Made by a program: the position numbers and the translations under genes. Source: Enterobacterales bacterium (GTDB taxonomy: Bacteria > Pseudomonadota > Gammaproteobacteria > Enterobacterales > Enterobacteriaceae). Taken from it: 57,592 bases of DNA. The notes under the pieces are model-generated. The model saw only the letters and a program-made list of their open reading frames with translations. It did no database searches and was not told the origin of the DNA. The stretch is taken from assembly GCA_015655145.1 (NCBI GenBank), contig JAATFO010000091.1, positions 1 to 57,592 on the forward strand, read 5' to 3'. Positions 18,030 to 26,492 of this stretch are shown in pieces. The first letter of the stretch is position 1; the number at the start of each line of letters is the position of its first letter.

Positions 18030-19280
18030 ATGTCAGTAGAAAAAATAAACACCTTGATTGTCGGTGCGGGTCAGGCAGGGATCGCGATGAGTGAACATCT
18101 CTCGCTCATGGGCGTGCCGCATATTGTGCTGGAACGGAGCCGGATCGCTGAGCGCTGGCGCTCGGAACGTTGGGATTCTTTAGTGGCAAACGGACCGGCA
18201 TGGCATGACCGCTTTCCTGGCTTAGCATTCGACGATGTCTCGCCGGACTCTTTTCAGCCCAAAGAGCGCATGGCAAAATATTTTGAGGACTACGTTCATA
18301 TGCTTAACGCGCCGGTGCGCACAGGGGTTGATGTCATACACGTGGCGCGGCATATTGGGCGTCCGGGCTTCAGGGTTACGACATCCGCAGGGGTGTTTGA
18401 GGCGATAAATGTTGTTGCCGCGACCGGTCCTTTCCAGCGCCCGTCCTATCCGAAGATCATTCCTGATAACGAAAAAATTCAACAAATTCACTCCTCGGCA
18501 TACAAGAATCCGGCCCAGTTAGCGCAAGGCGCGGTTTTGGTCGTCGGCGCGGGGGCCTCTGGTGCTCAAATCGCCCAGGAGTTGAAAAAAGCAGGCAAAA
18601 TGGTTTATCTCTCTGTGGGTCAGCACTATCGTCCGCCGCGCGCTTATCGTGGTCGGGATTACTGCTGGTGGCTGGGTACTCTTGGTCTGTGGGATGAAGT
18701 TAAAATCAAGCCCAGAAAGGAACATGTCGCATTCGCCGTCAGTGGCTATGAAGGCGGCAAAACGATCGACTTTCGGCGTCTTGCACAGATGGGGATTACG
18801 CTGGTGGGGACGACGACGTGCTGGAAAGGCGGGGTGATTGAATTCGACGCCGGACTGGCTAAGCATATTGCTGAAGGTGATCAGGCGTACTTCGATGTTC
18901 TGCGTCTGGCCGATGCTTACATTGAGCAGAATGGCCTGCCGTTTCCGCCTGAACCCGAAGCCTGGACGCTGTTGCCTGATCCGGACTGTCTTAAGGATCC
19001 GATTTTAAGCGTAGATTGCGCCACCGCAGGCATTTCCACCGTTCTTTGGGCGACGGGTTTCAAATTTGATTTTAGCTGGCTAAAGGTGGCGGCGTTTGAT
19101 GAACAAGGGATGCCCGTGCATAAACGGGGCATTTCCGCCGAAAGTGGTATCTATTTCCTCGGATTACCCAATCTGGTAAACCGTGCCTCTTCCTTTATCT
19201 ATGGTGTTTGGCATGATGCGAAATACATCGCCGACCACATTGTTATTCAGAACGGCTACCGCTGTTATGAGAAATCCTGA
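18030..19280 (+). CDS. Flavin-containing monooxygenase (CzcO-like NAD(P)/FAD enzyme)
   Basis: 416 residues. Two Rossmann motifs, LIVGAGQAGIAMSEH near residue 10 for FAD and VLVVGAGASGAQIAQEL near residue 175 for NADPH, flank a family-typical ATGPFQRPSYP segment. Such enzymes oxygenate N, S or carbonyl groups of small molecules. ATG 18030 is preferred to ATG 18024 because AGGA at 18019-18022 is correctly spaced only from the former. It closes the plus-strand catabolic block, about 175 bp after the permease operon, and is convergent with the peptide-transport genes. Confidence 0.85.
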   Translation: MSVEKINTLIVGAGQAGIAMSEHLSLMGVPHIVLERSRIAERWRSERWDSLVANGPAWHDRFPGLAFDDVSPDSFQPKERMAKYFEDYVHMLNAPVRTGVDVIHVARHIGRPGFRVTTSAGVFEAINVVAATGPFQRPSYPKIIPDNEKIQQIHSSAYKNPAQLAQGAVLVVGAGASGAQIAQELKKAGKMVYLSVGQHYRPPRAYRGRDYCWWLGTLGLWDEVKIKPRKEHVAFAVSGYEGGKTIDFRRLAQMGITLVGTTTCWKGGVIEFDAGLAKHIAEGDQAYFDVLRLADAYIEQNGLPFPPEPEAWTLLPDPDCLKDPILSVDCATAGISTVLWATGFKFDFSWLKVAAFDEQGMPVHKRGISAESGIYFLGLPNLVNRASSFIYGVWHDAKYIADHIVIQNGYRCYEKS

Positions 19281-19344
19281 TTCAGCAACCGGTCGTTGCT
19301 CTTTGCGTGGGGCACGATGCTGCAATCTCTTGATGCGCTTTTGG

Positions 19345-21036
19345 TCATGCTGACCGATGCGCATTGTCCATCGTGGCGAGCAGGATACGGGTGTAAGGAT
19401 GCTGTGGTGCGCTGAATAGCTGTTCGACTGCTGCTGTTTCCACGATCTGCCCGTCTTTCATGACTGCGATCCGGTGACTCATATGCTGAACCACCCCCAG
19501 ATCGTGCGAAATGAACAGCATTGATAGCTGAAATCGCCGTTGCAAAGCAATCAGCAGATCGAGCACTTGCGCCTGGGTTGTGACATCCAGCGCCGAAACC
19601 GGTTCATCGCACACCAGTACCGTGGGTTCTGCGGCCAGCGCCTGGGCAATGGCAACGCGCTGGCGCTGGCCCCCTGATAGCGCCGCCGGACGACGTAATA
19701 ACAAGTCAGGCGCCAGCCCAACCAGCTCAAGCAGTTCTTTTACGCGCCGCTTGCGTGCCGGCGCCGTTAAATCAGCGCGTAACCGCAACGGCTGCCCAAC
19801 GATACGCTCCACGGTGAACTGCGGATTAAAGGCGCTGAGCGGATCCTGTGAGATAGTCTGAATGCGCGAGCGGCGTGGACGACGTTCACGTTCATGCAGC
19901 CTGCACCAGGACTGGCCCTCCAGCTTTACATCGCCACTGTCGGGGGAATACAGCGCCAGCGCCACTTTACCCAGCGTCGTTTTACCTGAGCCTGATTCAC
20001 CCACCACGCCCAGTGTTTCACCGCGCGCAATCTGTAGTGACAGTTGTTTTACCGCTTGATGCCGGCTACCGTCAGGACGGCGGAACGACATTGAAATAGT
20101 GCAGATCTCCAGCGATGGCGAGGACAATGTCGGTGAGAGAGTCGCCGCAGATGGCTGAGAGGTAAAAATGCCGTTAAGCGGATCACTGCCTGCGAGCCAG
20201 TGTCCCCGTGTGGCGACGGAGGGGATCGCGGCCAGCAATCGTCGGGTGTATGGGTGTTGCGGCGCTGTGAGTATCTGCCTTGTGGTGCCGCTTTCCACCC
20301 CTTCGCCTTGCTTCATTACCACCACCCGGTCGGCAATTTGCGCTACCACGGCGAGATCGTGAGTGATAAGCAGTACGCCATGACCAGCTTGCGCCAGCTC
20401 GGTAAACACGTTCAATACCTGCTTTTGCACTGTCGCATCCAGTGCGGTCGTGGGTTCATCGGCAATCAATAATTTAGGACCGGCCGCCAGTGCCGAGGCG
20501 ATCAAGGCACGCTGCCGTAAGCCGCCGGACAGCTCATGCGGGTACTGTGCCGCCCGGTTTAATGGATCAGGAATTCCCGCCCGTTGCAACAGAAATGCCA
20601 CCTCGTCCGTAATCTCTCCGCGTTGCAACAATCGGTGGATCAACAGAGGTTCTGCTACTTCCTGCCCTATGGTACGCAACGGGTCAAGTGACACCAGGGC
20701 ATCTTGCAAGACAAAACCAATTTCCCGGCCACGAATGCGTTGCCAGGTGTGCGCATCCAGGCGTAACAAATCACATAAACGGCCATCATGCCGGGACAGC
20801 GTGAGTGTATTGGCATGGATAATCGCGTTCGCGCCCGCCAGACCGACCAGCGCACGGGCGGTGACCGATTTCCCTGAACCGGATTCACCGACCAACGCCA
20901 GTATTTCACCGGCGTTCACCTGAAACGAAATAGTCTTCACCGCCTCTACCAACCCATGACGGTCAGGAAAGGAGACGCTCAAGCCCTCAACGCACAACAG
21001 TGGCTGGGAAGCGCCATCAGTCAGGGAACGGTTCAT
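19345..21036 (-). CDS. Fused dipeptide/oligopeptide ABC ATPase (DppD-DppF fusion)
   Basis: About 563 residues with two complete ATPase domains in one chain. Domain one has Walker A GESGSGKSVTA, signature LSGGLRQRALIASAL and Walker B LLIADEPTTALD. Domain two has GESGSGKTTLGKVAL, LSGGQRQRVAIAQAL and VCDEPVSALDV. Each ends with an Opp-type tail (HPYTRRLLAAIPSV and HPYTRILLATM). The ATG at 21036 overlaps the preceding permease stop (ATGA). Fused DppDF ATPases are common in GsiA-like importers. With the two permeases and binding protein it makes a four-gene peptide importer. Confidence 0.92.
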   Translation of the reverse strand: MNRSLTDGASQPLLCVEGLSVSFPDRHGLVEAVKTISFQVNAGEILALVGESGSGKSVTARALVGLAGANAIIHANTLTLSRHDGRLCDLLRLDAHTWQRIRGREIGFVLQDALVSLDPLRTIGQEVAEPLLIHRLLQRGEITDEVAFLLQRAGIPDPLNRAAQYPHELSGGLRQRALIASALAAGPKLLIADEPTTALDATVQKQVLNVFTELAQAGHGVLLITHDLAVVAQIADRVVVMKQGEGVESGTTRQILTAPQHPYTRRLLAAIPSVATRGHWLAGSDPLNGIFTSQPSAATLSPTLSSPSLEICTISMSFRRPDGSRHQAVKQLSLQIARGETLGVVGESGSGKTTLGKVALALYSPDSGDVKLEGQSWCRLHERERRPRRSRIQTISQDPLSAFNPQFTVERIVGQPLRLRADLTAPARKRRVKELLELVGLAPDLLLRRPAALSGGQRQRVAIAQALAAEPTVLVCDEPVSALDVTTQAQVLDLLIALQRRFQLSMLFISHDLGVVQHMSHRIAVMKDGQIVETAAVEQLFSAPQHPYTRILLATMDNAHRSA

Positions 21037-21902
21037 TGCATGCCGCCTTTTGCCAGAATGAATTGTAAGCGACGGCCCAGTAGCGTAATAGCCATCACTG
21101 AAAGGGCCACCACGCTGGCCGGCAGCAGACTGAGCCACGGCGCGATATCAAGAAAGTTACGCCCGTCTGCGAGTAGCGCTCCCCATTCCGCTATTGGCGG
21201 TACCACGCCCAGTCCAAGGAAACTGAGTGAGGACGCAGCCAGAATTGACTGCCCAACCCCGATGGTTGCCAGTATCAGAAGCGGGCGCAGGGAGTTTGGG
21301 ATAATATGGCGCAAGACGATGGACAGTGTAGGTTCACCCAGCGTCACCGCCTGCTCAACATACCCTGAGAGTTTTACTTGCAACACCTGTGAGCGTACCA
21401 GGCGCGCATAGCTGGCGATACCGGACAAGCCAACGGCAATCAGCGTGTTACTGGCGCCACGCCCCAGAACCGCAACCACCAACAGTGCCAGCAGCAGTTC
21501 GGGAAACGCCAGCAAAATATTGAGAATATGGACCAACAACTGACGGATATTATGCGGGGCCAGTGCTGTTGCAGTGCCGAAGATAATGCCGCCAACACTG
21601 GCCAGCAACATAGCGCCGACGCCAATCGTCAACGAGAGCGCGCTACCATACACGACACGAGAAAATACATCGCGTCCAAGGGGATCGGTGCCAAACCAAT
21701 GAGTCAGACTGGGCGGTTGTAAAATGGCGTTGATATCCATCGCATCGGCGGCAAAGGGGGTGAAAAGCTGGGGGAAAAAAACGGCCAGCCCAAGTATCAG
21801 TACGACACTGGCCGGAAGCAAAGTCGCTGGCGTTAGCCATGGGTTGCGGTTGCCGCCCGGCAAGCGCTTTTTCGTCAGCAACAGCAAGGGTTCATCCGTC
21901 AT
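21033..21902 (-). CDS. Peptide ABC permease (DppC/OppC-like)
   Basis: About 289 residues. N-terminal membrane span followed by HWFGTDPLGRDVFSRVVYGS, a strong DppC/OppC signature, and the EAA-like loop EQAVTLGEPTLSIVLRHIIPN. The start at 21902 lies one base beyond the stop of the upstream permease gene, so translation is coupled. Forms the channel with the DppB-like partner. Confidence 0.92.
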   Translation of the reverse strand: MTDEPLLLLTKKRLPGGNRNPWLTPATLLPASVVLILGLAVFFPQLFTPFAADAMDINAILQPPSLTHWFGTDPLGRDVFSRVVYGSALSLTIGVGAMLLASVGGIIFGTATALAPHNIRQLLVHILNILLAFPELLLALLVVAVLGRGASNTLIAVGLSGIASYARLVRSQVLQVKLSGYVEQAVTLGEPTLSIVLRHIIPNSLRPLLILATIGVGQSILAASSLSFLGLGVVPPIAEWGALLADGRNFLDIAPWLSLLPASVVALSVMAITLLGRRLQFILAKGGMQ

Positions 21903-21903
21903 C

Positions 21904-22857
21904 TCAGCGCGTCCTTCGTCGCATGCGTGGATCAATCAACAGATAGAGCGCATCAACCAGCAGGTTGATGACCACAAATGTCAGCGCGGAAAACATGACC
22001 AGCCCCAGGACCAACGGCATATCGCGGGCTTCGATCGCCTGTAACGTGATTTGGCCGATACCGGCACGGCCAAAAACCGTCTCGGTCAGTATTGAACCGC
22101 TAAGGACATTGGCCAGCAAGGTCCCGGTCAGGGTAGAGATGGCCAGCGCGCCATGGCGCAGGCCGTGACGTAGTCGTAATCGGGTTTCGCCGACGCCGCG
22201 GGTTCTTACCGTCAGGGCAAAGGGTTGCGAAAGGGCATCTTCCAGTCCATCGCGCAGTACCTGACTTAATAATGCTGTCAGCGGCAGACTTAGTGTAATA
22301 ACCGGCAGTACCAGCGCGGCAATACCTTCATTTCCCATGACGGGAAACCAGTGCAGCCTGAAGCTGAACACGCTAAGCAGCACGATGCCTATCCAGTACA
22401 CCGGGGTACTCAATAACATCAGTTCAATCCCGGAGAAAAAAGCGCTCAACTGATACTGGCGACTGGCGGTCGCCAGTGCATTGATAATGGCGAGAAACAG
22501 CGCCAGCACCAGGGCGCTAACGGCAAGCGGCAAGGTCTGGCCGAGAGCGTCACCCATTACTGAGATCACGGATTGACGATATTGGTAGCTCTGGCCGAAG
22601 TCGCCGATTAACGCGTGACCGCAATAACGGGCATATTGGAACCACAGCGGCTGATCGAGGCCAAAGTGGCGGGTCAGGGTGGCGCGGTACGCCTCATCAA
22701 CAACACTGTCGCCGCCGCTGAGAATCGATACCGGATCGCCGGGGATCAACTTCACAGCGATAAATGTCAGCGTGGCGGCCCCCCAGAGCACCGCCAGAAT
22801 CATCACCAGCTGCCGCAGAGCCGAATACGCCAAATTAACGACTGAGCCAGACATCAT
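21904..22857 (-). CDS. Peptide ABC permease (DppB/OppB-like)
   Basis: About 317 residues from the ATGATG at 22857. Six membrane spans with the DppB signatures FIAVKLIPGDPVSILSGG, DQPLWFQYARYCGHALIGDFGQSY and the C-terminal AIEARDMPLVLGLVMFSALTF. The start overlaps the end of the binding-protein gene by about 20 bases. No sign of damage. Confidence 0.92.
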   Translation of the reverse strand: MMSGSVVNLAYSALRQLVMILAVLWGAATLTFIAVKLIPGDPVSILSGGDSVVDEAYRATLTRHFGLDQPLWFQYARYCGHALIGDFGQSYQYRQSVISVMGDALGQTLPLAVSALVLALFLAIINALATASRQYQLSAFFSGIELMLLSTPVYWIGIVLLSVFSFRLHWFPVMGNEGIAALVLPVITLSLPLTALLSQVLRDGLEDALSQPFALTVRTRGVGETRLRLRHGLRHGALAISTLTGTLLANVLSGSILTETVFGRAGIGQITLQAIEARDMPLVLGLVMFSALTFVVINLLVDALYLLIDPRMRRRTR

Positions 22858-24445
22858 AAAAGTTTGGTTTTGCGTTAGTGGCCCAACTGATGCCATGCAC
22901 ATTTTTCGTCGTGCCTAACTGATAAGCCGGGATATACAGCGGCACCACATAGGCGTGTTCAATCACTTCGCGCTGGATCTCGCCATACAGGCGTTTGCGT
23001 TCGCTATCTGACGCGCCGACCGCCTTTCTCAGCTTATCATCGAGCGTGTGTACCTGACTGTAGTTGTAGCCATTGGGCGGAATATAGTGAGAGTCAAAAA
23101 CCGTGCGCAAAATATCCGGCTCGGCGCGGACGTAATAGATCGACAAGATATCGTAGTCATGGGCATTAATCCGTGCCGTTTGGCCCCCGGCATCCAACGG
23201 ATCGAGTTGTAAATCAAAGCCAGCCTGTTTGACCTGAAATTGAATGGCCTGGAAAAGGGTGATATCTGCGGCTTCCAGACCACTCGGATCATAGACAAAA
23301 TGTAAACTCAGGCGCTGCCCCTCTTTAGTCCGGAATCCTGAGGCATCTTTTGATGCCCAGCCCGCTTCATCCAGCAACCGGTTAGCGTTGGCCAGATCAA
23401 ATCCCCACAGAGACGCCACGGCGGGGTCATAATAAAGCGTCGAGGGCCCTACCACGTTATCGGCGGCTTTTCGCGTTCCGAACCAGGCGATTTTCACTGC
23501 CGTGGCGGTATCTGAAGCGCGGAGAAAAGCCTGACGGATTTTACTGTCCCGGAATGGGCCGTTAGCCGTATTAAGAAACAAAACACGATTAACACCGGGA
23601 TTTTCGCGGGTTATCACCTGAAGCTGGCGGTTACTTTGCACCGATTTATCATTGGCGGGTGGCACGGCATCGATGGCCTGAATCTGCCCGCTGCGCAAAG
23701 CGCCAAGGCGTACGGATGACTCAGGAAGGTACTTGAACACCATCGAATCCAAATAGGCCGGGCCGTTATGGGCGGCATAGCCTGGACCCCAGTGGTAGTC
23801 GGGGCGTTTGCTTAAACGGCTGCCATTTCCTTTGACGAATGATGTCAGTACAAAAGGACCTGAACCCACCACTGTATTGCTGGTATTAAGGGTTTTCTTC
23901 AGGTACGTCGGCGACTGAATACCCAGATAGGGCAAGCTCAGCCCTTGCAGCAGGGGCGCAAAGGAAGATGCATAGCGGATGACAACCGTATTATTATCCG
24001 GGGTGGTGATCGACTCAATCGGGCCCAGCAGCGATTTGGCATAGCTGGAGGTGGTTTTGGGATCCAGTATGCGATCCAGGTTATATTTTATCGCGGCTGC
24101 ATCGAGCGGGGTGCCATCACTAAAAGTAACGTCCGGGCGAAGATGAAAAGTATACTCCGTGTTGTTGTCATTAATTTCCCAGCGCGTGGCCAGCCACGGG
24201 GTAAAATGATTATCTTCCGCCTGGCCGACCAGGGAATCGACCAGGTTACGGCTGATCAACGCGGTGACCGAATTGCCGGTGATTGACGGATCGATGATGG
24301 GAGTATCACTTGCTAAACCGACATTCAGCGTCCCGCCCTGAAGCGGCTGTTCATTTGCCCGGCTGGATAGACTACATACACTCGATAGCAGTGAGAATGT
24401 TATTATGGTAATAATCTTTGCCCATCGTGGTTTCTTTTTTTCCAT
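22835..24445 (-). CDS. Peptide ABC substrate-binding protein (DppA/OppA family)
   Basis: 536 residues with an N-terminal signal (KIITIITFSLLSSVCSLSS) and SBP_bac_5 features: DPSITGNSVTALISRNLVDSL-like opening, TFHLRPDVTFSDGTPLDA, and a C-terminal HAYVVPLYIPAYQLGTTKNV. It should capture short peptides or peptide-like compounds in the periplasm for the DppB/C/DF system encoded immediately downstream. AGGAAACAGG precedes the ATG. The order binding protein, permeases, ATPase reads as one minus-strand operon, with the M20 peptidase gene at its head. Confidence 0.92.
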   Translation of the reverse strand: MEKKKPRWAKIITIITFSLLSSVCSLSSRANEQPLQGGTLNVGLASDTPIIDPSITGNSVTALISRNLVDSLVGQAEDNHFTPWLATRWEINDNNTEYTFHLRPDVTFSDGTPLDAAAIKYNLDRILDPKTTSSYAKSLLGPIESITTPDNNTVVIRYASSFAPLLQGLSLPYLGIQSPTYLKKTLNTSNTVVGSGPFVLTSFVKGNGSRLSKRPDYHWGPGYAAHNGPAYLDSMVFKYLPESSVRLGALRSGQIQAIDAVPPANDKSVQSNRQLQVITRENPGVNRVLFLNTANGPFRDSKIRQAFLRASDTATAVKIAWFGTRKAADNVVGPSTLYYDPAVASLWGFDLANANRLLDEAGWASKDASGFRTKEGQRLSLHFVYDPSGLEAADITLFQAIQFQVKQAGFDLQLDPLDAGGQTARINAHDYDILSIYYVRAEPDILRTVFDSHYIPPNGYNYSQVHTLDDKLRKAVGASDSERKRLYGEIQREVIEHAYVVPLYIPAYQLGTTKNVHGISWATNAKPNFYDVWLSR

Positions 24446-24620
24446 AACCTGTTTCCTCTTATTCCTGCACTGCCAATATGTCCGAAGGGTGTTTACTTTG
24501 CTGTGTGAATGAATTTAGGGTTCGGCTTAAAAACTGTAAACGATTTAAAAAAGCTTATTAATCTCATCCTGGGCATATGTCTGTGCTGGAAATTACCTGA
24601 CGGCTTCATCGCCATACGGT

Positions 24621-26117
24621 TCATTCAGCCTCGGTAATATCATGGTCGTGTAAATAACGGTCGAGGCGAATTAGCGCCAGCAAATAGACCGGCAATGCGT
24701 TAAATAACGTCGGTAAATGCAGTGATTCGTCGGCACCGTGCGGCAGACCATGCCCTTCGGGTAAAAAATTCGGACTGTTTTCGCGGGTGCGTACGTAACC
24801 CGGACCAAAAGTGATGGCGCGTGGCAACACTTTCGAGTGGGTCACGCCGCCCATAGCATAAGGCGCATCGCTGCGACCGCTTACCTCATTCCAGCTATGT
24901 TGAAGTAGCGTCAGTACCGGGTCATTTTCTGGCCAGTAAAATGGCGCTACATCGCGCCACGTCGCCTGGAGCTGGATGTCTGAATGAAGCCTGGCCAGTT
25001 GTTGCTGTAATCTGGCGATGATCGCGGCACCCTCGGCGGTTACCGGGTAGCGAATATCGGCATGGATTGATAGCGAACCTTCTGCTTCAGATTGCCAAAA
25101 ACCGGCATTTAGCGTCAGTCTGCCGGAAGGCGCATCGTTGATCGCCAGCCCGGCACCTTCACCAAACGGTGAGGCGAACAACTGTACCAGCGCGTTGGCC
25201 AATTGATGTTCATGCGCTGGTAACAATTGCAGTTCTGTCAGCGCCGAAAGCAACAGGGGCGCCGCATTCAGCGTGTTGTCGGGAAATGCTGCATGTCCGG
25301 CTTTCCCTTCAGCGACCAGTAATGCCGCCCCGGTATCGGTTTTATGCAGGCTGACTTTCCCTGCGGCAGGACCATGCAGCGCAGCAATTTTCTTTTTCAA
25401 TTCTGGCGTAGCGGTGATATCAAGCGCCAGATTAGCCCTGGCGGGAACGCTGTTACTGGCATTGCCCGCCCGTAGCCGCGCCAGCAAACCGGCTGAGGGA
25501 ATCTGCAGGGTGAAACTGATTTGTCCTTTTTGGGCGAAGTTGACCGGAAACTTGCCATCGGTCACCAGCGACAGACGCGGCACCGGGCCGTGTTCAGCAT
25601 ACCAACGCAAATCCGCCATGGTGGTCTCTTCCGCCAGACCATAGAGGATGCGCAGATTGTGATGCAGCGGAATGTTAAGGTCACGGATGAGTTTAAGTAA
25701 ATAAAGGTTAAGGATGGCGGGGCCTTTATTATCGGCAACGCCACGGCCAATCAGGAAATCATCACGTCGTGTCAGTGAAAAGGGCGGATAAGTCCAGTTA
25801 TCACCCGCCGGCACCACATCCAGATGGCTGATAAGCCCGATATCATGCTTATATTCGCCATAGATAATCGATCCGGCATAGCCGTCATGTTGTTCGGTAC
25901 GAAAGCCTGCCTCCCCGGCGAGTTCCAGCGCATGCGTTAGCACATTGGCGCACTGTGGGCCGAATGGTGCGCCGGGCAGAGCCTGATCAGCACGACTGAC
26001 GCTGGGGATAGCAATCCATTCCGTCAGATCAGCAATCAGTTGTTCCTGATGGGCGGCCACCCATGGGGTGATGCGGGCGAGCCATTCCTGTTCCTGTTGA
26101 TTTACTGGCGCGGTCAT
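24621..26117 (-). CDS. M20-family metallopeptidase (dipeptidase/acylase type)
   Basis: 498 residues. M20 metal-site motifs visible: LISHLDVVPAGDNW (His-x-Asp), RGVADNKGPAIL, GLAEETT (catalytic and metal-binding Glu) and a late His in SPNFLPEGHGLPHGADESLH. M20 enzymes hydrolyse dipeptides or N-acyl amino acids with two zinc ions in the cytoplasm. ATG 26117 has a strong GGAGGAAA SD. It stands at the head of the peptide importer operon and likely processes what that system imports (inference). Confidence 0.9.
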   Translation of the reverse strand: MTAPVNQQEQEWLARITPWVAAHQEQLIADLTEWIAIPSVSRADQALPGAPFGPQCANVLTHALELAGEAGFRTEQHDGYAGSIIYGEYKHDIGLISHLDVVPAGDNWTYPPFSLTRRDDFLIGRGVADNKGPAILNLYLLKLIRDLNIPLHHNLRILYGLAEETTMADLRWYAEHGPVPRLSLVTDGKFPVNFAQKGQISFTLQIPSAGLLARLRAGNASNSVPARANLALDITATPELKKKIAALHGPAAGKVSLHKTDTGAALLVAEGKAGHAAFPDNTLNAAPLLLSALTELQLLPAHEHQLANALVQLFASPFGEGAGLAINDAPSGRLTLNAGFWQSEAEGSLSIHADIRYPVTAEGAAIIARLQQQLARLHSDIQLQATWRDVAPFYWPENDPVLTLLQHSWNEVSGRSDAPYAMGGVTHSKVLPRAITFGPGYVRTRENSPNFLPEGHGLPHGADESLHLPTLFNALPVYLLALIRLDRYLHDHDITEAE

Positions 26118-26440
26118 GTTTTTCCTCCGGAAAGTGTGTTTTTCAGAGTAACGTATTGTCCGGCAAACTCTTTAGCTCGATTTTTTCTATTGATTGCTGC
26201 GGGAAAACTAACGCTGCGAGGGACGGTATTCGTGATACCGAAGACGACAAGGGCAGGTTTTTTCGGGCGAGGGCGCGTTTAGCTATACACTTTTGTGCGC
26301 CAGGAAAATTTCATCTCTGGATGAGTTCATCCTCGTCTGTATGGGCTGGAAAAGCGTAACATACTATTTATTCAGTAGTTTTAAAGATGATGCCTTTGAT
26401 GAGATTGTTCTTCATGACAGCATTTCATTGGCTTGGCAGT
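26118..26440. other. Intergenic stretch without a supported gene
   Basis: About 320 bp between the M20 peptidase start and the hrpK terminator. It must hold the promoter of the minus-strand peptidase/peptide-transport operon. I see short antisense frames only, without SD or recognisable products. Confidence 0.5.
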
Positions 26441-26471
26441 AAACACCCACCGGGGTAACTGGTGGGTGTTT
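26441..26471 (-). terminator. Rho-independent-type hairpin after hrpK
   Basis: An 11-bp perfect stem AAACACCCACC / GGTGGGTGTTT with a nine-base loop lies about 20 bp beyond the hrpK stop. Read on the minus strand the right arm ends in GTGTTTAC, so the T-run is weak. It is still the obvious end of the hrpK transcript. Confidence 0.65.
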
Positions 26472-26492
26472 ACTTGGTGTTTTAACTGAAAG

